DNA of 64,000 bases from Chloroflexota bacterium (GTDB taxonomy: Bacteria; Chloroflexota; Anaerolineae; Aggregatilineales; Phototrophicaceae). The stretch lies in assembly GCA_016223085.1 (NCBI GenBank), contig JACRPS010000020.1:62001-126000 (forward strand), read 5' to 3'. A program made the position numbers and the translations under genes. Below, one piece after another: positions 59,101 to 64,000 of the stretch. The notes beneath the pieces are model-generated. The model worked only from the letters and a program-made list of their open reading frames with translations. It was not told where the DNA came from and searched no databases. Each line of letters opens with the position of its first letter. Positions within the stretch are counted from its first letter, which is position 1.

Positions 59101-61408
59101 ACCACGCGGGCGCGGTGTAGGTCGGCAAATACTGGTCGGACACCCGCAGCGGCCCGAACTCAAAGGTGCGGTGGAAGGTCTGCACCAGCTCAAAGCCGAG
59201 TTCACCGCTGAACAGCGCGTCGTAGTAGGCCATCGTCATTGGCCAGCGCTGCGGGATGCGGGACTGCGAGTCATAGCGGCGATTGGTGCCGATGATGAGG
59301 TAATCGCTGTTATTGAGCACGGTGAGGAAGCGTTCACGCTTATATTCTTCCTCCTCCCAGTACACTTGCAGCTTGTAGCCGTTGATGTGCGCCGACCACA
59401 AATCCGTCCCGCCACAGTCGCGCGGGCCTTTCAGGCCGGGCGGCGGATCGTCGGCCAGCGTCACACCTTCGGGAAAATCACACACCTTTGGCGGAACGGG
59501 TTCGTCCCAGTCGCCTTCCCAGTTAAAAACCGCGCCGGCGCTGATGACCGGTCCGCCGGCGATGACCTGCACCGTGAAGCTGTAGGTTTGCCCGGCTTTG
59601 ACTGCCAGCGGCGGACTTAACGGGATGTCGTAGGCGCTGCCGAGGGGATGCGCCTCACGCGGGAGGTAGCCGTTGATCTCACCTTCGGACAGGCCAACGC
59701 CGCCTTCGGACGAGCCGATGGTGAAGCGCACCAGCGCCGGGCCGCCGGTCGTGTCCATCTGCCCCAGGTGCGGGCTGTGGAGGTGGTTAACCGTGCCGTC
59801 GGCAGGGGCGACAAACGCCGCCACAAAGCTCTGCCCGGCTTCGTAACGCGACGCCTGGAATTCCAGCGCCATGTCGTCGCCGTTAAACTGGTTGACGACG
59901 GGGATGTTGATGATCGTGTCCGACCCTTCGATGGGCAGCGAAAAGTCGGCGGAGACGTTCTCCATAATCCAGTGGCTGGCCGCCGCCGGGCTGAACAGGT
60001 GGCGGTAGATGTTGGTGAACATAACCGCCCACAGCGCCGTGAAGCCGACGACAACCACCGCCAGCGCACGCGCCGCAAATATGCGCCAGCCAATGCCGGA
60101 ACGGTCGGCGCGCCGAGCCAGTTCGACCAATGCCCAGCCTGCCAGCAGCGCGAAGACCGGGTACAGCGGCAGGTAATAGCGCATAGACATGACCCACTGG
60201 TTGCCCAGCCAGCCGAAGTAGACCAGTATCCAGATAAACGGCAGCAGGTTCGCCAGCGCCCTGGCCTGGCCGCGCACCAGCCGCCAGCCGGACCACAGCC
60301 ACGCCGCCCAGCCGGTGAGGCCAAGCGCGATGCCCATGCCCCACAGCACCATGTTATTAAACGCAAACAGGTAGCGCGTGCGCCCGACCCACTGCCAGTT
60401 GGGGGGCGACTCGGCGTTGCCGCTGACGAGGTGCTGCGCTTCGCCCAGGTCCTGCAGCCAGCGCGGGTTGAGCGACAGGCCGAAGAAGCCCGGCCCCATA
60501 AAGGCATAGGGGTTAAAAACGCGGAACACCAGCAGCGTGAAAAAACCGGCGACCACCAGCCCGGCGAAGTTGTGCATGAACAGGCGGTTGCGTTCGCGCC
60601 ACGCCAGCCGGCCATCCAGCGCCGGCAAAAGCTGCACGACCGACGCGACCAGCAGCAGCCCGACCAGCGGCGCGGTGTTGATGCGGCTTGCCAGCGCGGC
60701 GCCACACCACACGCCAAATTCGAGATAGGTGAGGACGTTGCCCCGCTGCTGGACGCGAATGGCCGCCCAGATCGCCAGCGCGACAAACAGGTTCGTAATG
60801 GCGTCCGCCGTCCAGAAGTGCGCCTGCTGAATCGGGAACACGGCGCAGGCGTACAGCGCCGCCGCCACCAGGCCAACGGCGCGCCCGTGCAGCCCGACGC
60901 CGATAAAAAACACCACCAGAATCACGCCCAGCTCGGCAAAGGCGGACAGCGCCCGCCCAACCAGATGAATCGCGGTGTATTCGCTCCACACGGTATCGCC
61001 AGTGGTTTGCGAAACAATATCGGCTGTCCAGCGAACAAGGAAGGTGGGCAGCGTGCCGTACACATACAGGCCGTGCCCAACGTTGTTGGGGTTCAGCAGC
61101 GAACATTCAGCGTCGAAGTAGCCGCCGCGACCACCGGTGTCCGGGTAACGCTGGATGCAGCGGTCGAGCATCTCCTGCGGAAAATCGTTGCTGACGCGGA
61201 AACCCCGGTTGAGCGAGGAGGCCACGTCCGACAGAAACCGTTCGTCCGGGTGGAAGCGCACGAAGTCGTCCCAGTTCTGCCCAACGAACCGGAAGTAGCC
61301 GCCGACGAGCAGAATCAACACCAGCAGCAGGCCGACCAGCACATCGCTGCGGGTTAATCCCAGGCCGCGAACCGTCACCCTCTCCGAACCGGAAACCGCT
61401 TCCACCAT
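56156..61408 (-). CDS. Giant fusion: GT-C glycosyltransferase + DUF2298 (YYY) membrane protein
   Basis: 1750 aa. The N-terminal half is a GT39-like enzyme: FVRFHPDERFLSDVASSLN holds the acidic motif of PMT-type transferases, followed by about ten helices and an outer beta domain (about 480-700). The C-terminal half (about 930-1750) is a complete Chlor_Arch_YYY protein, with FGGEKPMDFAYFNGVLRSTI and GGFINYYYWGYVLVG. The two functions are separate neighbouring genes in other contexts, so the fusion argues that they cooperate. ATG 61408 has AGGGG very close upstream. Expected to sit in the cytoplasmic membrane with more than twenty helices. Confidence 0.88.
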   Translation of the reverse strand: MVEAVSGSERVTVRGLGLTRSDVLVGLLLVLILLVGGYFRFVGQNWDDFVRFHPDERFLSDVASSLNRGFRVSNDFPQEMLDRCIQRYPDTGGRGGYFDAECSLLNPNNVGHGLYVYGTLPTFLVRWTADIVSQTTGDTVWSEYTAIHLVGRALSAFAELGVILVVFFIGVGLHGRAVGLVAAALYACAVFPIQQAHFWTADAITNLFVALAIWAAIRVQQRGNVLTYLEFGVWCGAALASRINTAPLVGLLLVASVVQLLPALDGRLAWRERNRLFMHNFAGLVVAGFFTLLVFRVFNPYAFMGPGFFGLSLNPRWLQDLGEAQHLVSGNAESPPNWQWVGRTRYLFAFNNMVLWGMGIALGLTGWAAWLWSGWRLVRGQARALANLLPFIWILVYFGWLGNQWVMSMRYYLPLYPVFALLAGWALVELARRADRSGIGWRIFAARALAVVVVGFTALWAVMFTNIYRHLFSPAAASHWIMENVSADFSLPIEGSDTIINIPVVNQFNGDDMALEFQASRYEAGQSFVAAFVAPADGTVNHLHSPHLGQMDTTGGPALVRFTIGSSEGGVGLSEGEINGYLPREAHPLGSAYDIPLSPPLAVKAGQTYSFTVQVIAGGPVISAGAVFNWEGDWDEPVPPKVCDFPEGVTLADDPPPGLKGPRDCGGTDLWSAHINGYKLQVYWEEEEYKRERFLTVLNNSDYLIIGTNRRYDSQSRIPQRWPMTMAYYDALFSGELGFELVQTFHRTFEFGPLRVSDQYLPTYTAPAWLNEFEAEEAFHVYDHPAVFIFRKSDSYSPEKTRDLLYGVPLAKPYDVQQHYACPWLATAPPNPESAAAYYCDPALVGVVPQVSLPASAAPTFLEFTPDMQKMQTEGGTWSDRFDSSSAINTQPALTIIGWWLTIVIFGLAAWPLLFALFPGLVDRGYGFAKLAGMLIVGWGTWYAASARLPVWSRQGILAGLVLLALVSALVGWRRRGELAAYVREHAARLIGIEAITLLAFVFFLAIRLTNPDLWHPSFGGEKPMDFAYFNGVLRSTIFPPVDPWHAGGFINYYYWGYVLVGVPTLLLGVIPSIAYNLIIPTLFALTGIGAFAVAFNVVAAWRERRADALDPDKPYRLGNPWVAGIAALLLAVVLGNLDTPRVFIAEGLTRTGFYQQPSALQDALVLEYMEAHNNESPPPEAMAQIAEQALRESNDITASIARGLRRVLDGELLDLPPNRWYWAPTRILSEPPVSSGGAIAEMPFFTFLYGDLHAHMISMSMMLLVMGFVLNELLLAGNDTRRGWAKWLALALGAGTVGLLRATNTWDWITFMLLSVAGLGFAWWLAWRQVGRRSLVDLALRLGGFVVLSFLLALPYATWYASVYSRAMPWDGPRSPLWTYITIYGLFLFLVLSLLVWDTGRWLRSVYVGSLRGKGTLLALLLAAALAILAGIVILAAGGYPVTIIAAPLLLWIAVLFFRQGQSREMQFILALAGLALSLSLGVEFIVLEGDVGRQNTVFKFYIQAWLLLSVAGGAAFAWLLHSAARWGGWTRSLWFAVGGLLVTMAALYPLMATRGRALDRMAETPLTLDGMEYMKTALLYEGSTDVLQNNPSAAPFPLSGDYNIIRWLQENVQGTPVIMEGRADREYRWESRISIYTGLPSVNGWNFHQRQQRTFDPMPRMVEQRVANINAFYTTPDVDTAMTILRHYHVEYVIVSDFERAYYPASSFTRFDRMVEEGLLEVVYKEGNSVIYRVVGGRQTARATNANG

Positions 61409-61432
61409 GCACCCCTGATCTGTTTGCGTAGA

Positions 61433-61505
61433 TCGCCGAACGCTAAAGCCATCCGGCTAAATCTTCCGGCGGGAAGTCGGCTGAAGCCGACTCAAACCCG
61501 CCGGG
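61433..61505. repeat. Dispersed hairpin repeat, copy 6
   Basis: CGCCGAACGCTAAAGCCATCC, CCGGCGGG, GTCGGCTGAAGCCGAC and a closing CCCGCCGG, the same order as 53208-53281. It is located between the last two glycosyltransferase genes. Confidence 0.72.
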
Positions 61506-61524
61506 TCATCTACAACCGATGTAT

Positions 61525-61600
61525 TTCTCCGTGCCTCTGTATCTCTGTGTCTCTGTGTTCCGCTTTTTCGTTGCGCCTTTGCGTTACGCTTTTCTGTTTA
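61525..61600. repeat. CTCTGTGT-type short dispersed repeat
   Basis: Tandem CTCTGTATCTCTGTGTCTC units then TTTGCGTTACGC; inverse relative of 16490-16526 and similar to 53336-53365. Confidence 0.55.
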
Positions 61601-61621
61601 CACCACCGGACGCCGTTTTCC

Positions 61622-64000
61622 TCACCCCGCCGCGCCGGTGCGGACAACAAAATCAATAAAACCTTCCGTGCCCAGCGCCGGCACGCGGTAGATGCGGAAG
61701 TCGTCGTTGGGTTTGCGGCTGTGGACCAACTGGGCGTAACCGTTCGGGAACAGTTCCGACAGCCGCCGGTCTGACCGTTCATCGGCGGGCGAATAAAAGA
61801 ACAGGATGTCCTTTTCCGGGTTGAAGCGGTAGCCGTTGGTGGCCTGCGACGCCAGATACAGGAAGCGCGGCACGTCGTCCGCGGCTGACTGCGGCCCGGA
61901 GTCACCGTCCGGGTCCACAATGCCGTTGGGCCAGTCCATCAACCCGGCTTCGATGCCCACAGCGCGGTGATCCCACCAGTACGGGTAGGCCAGCATGAAG
62001 GCGTTACCAAAACTTCCGCCGCTTTCAGCAAAGCCTTTCAGGAATGCTCCGGCCTCCGAATAGGGGGCAGGGGATGAGATCAAATACGCTTCATGGTAAT
62101 CGGTGAAATACGTCCGGTAGTTGGCGCTGCCCGCCAGCAGCAGCGCGACGCCGGCCAGCGTCCCGCCCGCCAGCAGGCCGCGTTTGCCACGCAGCACCCG
62201 CGCCAGCGACGACGCCAGCAGCGCCAGCGGCAGCGCCGCAAACAGGTAGGCTTCCGGCAGCGTGCCGCTGGTACGGGTGGCGCTGGGGTTTTCAATCGGA
62301 TAGGCAATCGAGAAGGCCGACGGCAGCAGCATGATAAACAGCATGATCGGCAGCAGCCAGTCGGCCACGTCGCGCCGCCGGAACAGCCGCGCCAGCCAGG
62401 CCGCCAGTCCGATGACCAGCAGCGTACCGGTCAGCGGGTCCAGCGCGGGGCGGTTGGGTACGGCGTTAAACCATAGCACATCACCTTTCCAGTTGTACAT
62501 CAGCAGCGCGTTGCGGATGTTGTCCATCAACACCGGCAAATTCTTCTGGAAGGCCGCCACGCGCTCCTGGAGCGTGGCCTGCCGTTCGATCAGCCGTCCG
62601 GCTTCATCCCGCGTGGTAATGACGTCATCCCCCAGCAGCCGCCCGGAGGTGCGCATCCAGAAATAGTCGGGGTACTGGATGGAGAAGGTCAGCAGCGGCA
62701 CAAACGCGACCAGCGCCACCAGCACCAGCATGGCGAAGTTCAGCGCATAGGCACGGCGTTCGAGGAAGTTTCTGGCCTTAAACACAATTGCCAGCCCGAT
62801 GCCAATCAGCACCACAACCGGCAGCATCCGCACCGCCTGGTAGGTGTACAGCCCGAAGCCGAGCGTCAGCCCGGCCAGAATATAATCGCCGCGCCGGTTA
62901 TGCCGCAGCGCCCGCGTCAGGAAAATAATCAGCAGCGCCGTGACCAGCACCGTCAGCACAATGCGCAGTCCCAGGCGGCTGAGCGCGACGTGCCAGTAAC
63001 TGACGGCCACCAGCGCCGCCAGCGCCAGCCCCACCAGATTAGCCAAACGCGGGTTGTCCCTGCCGATGACCTCGCGCCCCATCCACCACAGCACCGGCAG
63101 CGTGAGGATGCCTTCCAGCGCCGACAGCAGCTTGAGCGTGGTGAAGTTCATGCCCAGCCCCGGCACCTGCGACAGCAGCGCCATCGCGTACATCTGGAAC
63201 GGTTCGCGCCCGCCGTTGTTGGGGAAAAACACCTGCGGGTTGCCGTCCAGCACCCGCTGCGCGTCCAGCAGCTTTTCGACGTGGTCGCTGGTCATTTCCG
63301 GCGGCGTCTGGCTGAGCTGATTGAGCCGGAAGAACGCGCCGACGACGAGTATCATGACCAGCGCGTAAAATGTGGCACTGCGCCGGAGGCGAACGGCGCG
63401 AACCGCTGCCCAGCCGCGCCGCCAGTTCCAGTTGCGCGGGGCAACGGCAGCCACCCACAGCACGACGCTGATAAACCAGGCAACCACGCCGTGCGCGGTG
63501 AAGCGGTTGCCGGCATTAAAGGCCGCCGCCATCAAACTGAACGCCAGCCCGGCGCCGGCCAGTACACCGCGTTCCAGCAGCCAGTGACGGGCGGCGGTAG
63601 TCCAGTTGGCCTCGTCCTGAGGGACTTCTGACACTGGTGAAAGGGGCTGGCCCTGCCGCCAGCGGGTGATCGCCGGCCACGAGCCGTAGATTTCGCTCAC
63701 CAGCCACAGCCCAAAGGCCAGCAGCAGATACGGCCCGCCCACGTTCAACCCAAGCTGCTCGGTGCGTTCCAACGCCAGAATGCCGCTGCCGTACAGCCCG
63801 ACGAGCAGCGCGGCCAGCCGCAGCCCGAACTGCACCCCCTCGCGCTGCCGCGCCTGCTGCTGGTCGGCGGACAGCGGCGCGAGGCGTTCGGTCAGCACGG
63901 CGCGCGCGGTGTGCAGCGGCGCAGGTATCACGGCGGGGCGGGGGGCGCGCCGGACGGGAGCATCGGTCGGGCGCAGCGCGGTATCGCCAGTGAGCAACGG
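61622..64000 (-). CDS. GT-C-type membrane glycosyltransferase (5' end outside window)
   Basis: At least 791 aa; the frame stays open to the window edge (only a TTG near 63997), so the start is probably missing. About twelve helices; the outer-loop motif PPEMTSDHVEKLLDAQRVLD and FFPNNGGREPFQMYAMALLS place it among the GT39/PMT-like enzymes of Chloroflexi. The C-terminal ~160 residues are soluble (EAGAFLKGFAESGGSFGNAF) and similar in plan to the ends of the neighbouring proteins. Same strand as the DUF2298 fusion, 213 bp downstream, with only repeats between. Confidence 0.85.
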   Translation of the reverse strand, partial: PLLTGDTALRPTDAPVRRAPRPAVIPAPLHTARAVLTERLAPLSADQQQARQREGVQFGLRLAALLVGLYGSGILALERTEQLGLNVGGPYLLLAFGLWLVSEIYGSWPAITRWRQGQPLSPVSEVPQDEANWTTAARHWLLERGVLAGAGLAFSLMAAAFNAGNRFTAHGVVAWFISVVLWVAAVAPRNWNWRRGWAAVRAVRLRRSATFYALVMILVVGAFFRLNQLSQTPPEMTSDHVEKLLDAQRVLDGNPQVFFPNNGGREPFQMYAMALLSQVPGLGMNFTTLKLLSALEGILTLPVLWWMGREVIGRDNPRLANLVGLALAALVAVSYWHVALSRLGLRIVLTVLVTALLIIFLTRALRHNRRGDYILAGLTLGFGLYTYQAVRMLPVVVLIGIGLAIVFKARNFLERRAYALNFAMLVLVALVAFVPLLTFSIQYPDYFWMRTSGRLLGDDVITTRDEAGRLIERQATLQERVAAFQKNLPVLMDNIRNALLMYNWKGDVLWFNAVPNRPALDPLTGTLLVIGLAAWLARLFRRRDVADWLLPIMLFIMLLPSAFSIAYPIENPSATRTSGTLPEAYLFAALPLALLASSLARVLRGKRGLLAGGTLAGVALLLAGSANYRTYFTDYHEAYLISSPAPYSEAGAFLKGFAESGGSFGNAFMLAYPYWWDHRAVGIEAGLMDWPNGIVDPDGDSGPQSAADDVPRFLYLASQATNGYRFNPEKDILFFYSPADERSDRRLSELFPNGYAQLVHSRKPNDDFRIYRVPALGTEGFIDFVVRTGAAG

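Noticed and set aside
59648-61357. 569-aa plus-strand frame within the 1750-aa gene
   Set aside because: Composition is typical of antisense translation (many Arg, Gln, His) and it has no domain features.

Overview
The window looks like a chromosomal segment of a GC-rich, free-living member of the Chloroflexota, probably Anaerolineae-like. This is inferred from three things: many giant GT-C-type membrane glycosyltransferases, including the Chlor_Arch_YYY (DUF2298) and Agl23/TIGR03663 types seen in Chloroflexi and Archaea; a complete Mrp antiporter operon; and a dense scatter of 27-30 bp perfect or near-perfect palindromes with GTAGGG(G/A)C ends, which I recall from that phylum. No rRNA, CRISPR array, transposase or integrase was found. 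One tRNA gene (Gly, CCC) is present.

Layout. 1-3.1 kb: two subunits of a heterodimeric ABC exporter, the first cut by the window edge. 3.1-4.3 kb: a PIN-domain toxin/antitoxin pair and a small orphan gene. 4.3-11.8 kb: three large membrane glycosyltransferase-like genes and a small 2TM protein. 11.9-25.4 kb: housekeeping and metabolic genes (thiolase, HIT hydrolase, biotin ligase, penicillin-acylase-family hydrolase, MhqO-type dioxygenase, TPR protein, gyrA, ribosomal protein L25). 25.9-30.6 kb: a double-domain 6-phosphofructokinase of eukaryotic type, diverging from a secreted GH2 glycosidase, then a discoidin-domain remnant and a tRNA-Gly-like 3' fragment.

30.7-38.0 kb (minus strand): mrpABCDEFG followed without gaps by a response regulator and an intramembrane-type histidine kinase, so ion antiport and its presumed sensing are translationally coupled. 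38.6-45.3 kb (plus strand): one tight seven-gene operon, consisting of a two-domain cupredoxin, an Asp-box propeller protein, a DUF6220-like membrane protein, a cupin, a polytopic membrane protein, and a NarL-type sensor kinase/regulator pair. It is flanked by two diverged direct copies of a ~218 bp non-coding sequence. The 30.6-45.7 kb block contains none of the GTAGGG palindromes that pepper both sides. It lies between a real tRNA-Gly and a diverged tRNA-Gly 3' fragment in the same orientation, so it may be an old genomic island.

45.9-64 kb (minus strand): an ECF sigma factor, its zinc-finger anti-sigma factor and an Agl23-like glycosyltransferase/NHL-propeller fusion in one overlapping operon. 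Four more giant membrane proteins (GT-C, DUF2298, a GT-C + DUF2298 fusion of 1750 aa, and another GT-C cut by the window end) lie upstream of it. Together they read as a lipid-linked-sugar or protein-glycosylation locus whose product is unknown.

Repeats are a major theme. The short palindromes lie in intergenic gaps, but also in frame inside glycosyltransferase genes, and one supplies the stop codon of the HIT gene. Other families are a ~75 bp composite element (three copies), a hairpin family with AGCCACCT/AGGTGGCT or GTCGGCTGAAGCCGAC stems, and GC-rich CCTCCCC/GGGGAGG hairpins.
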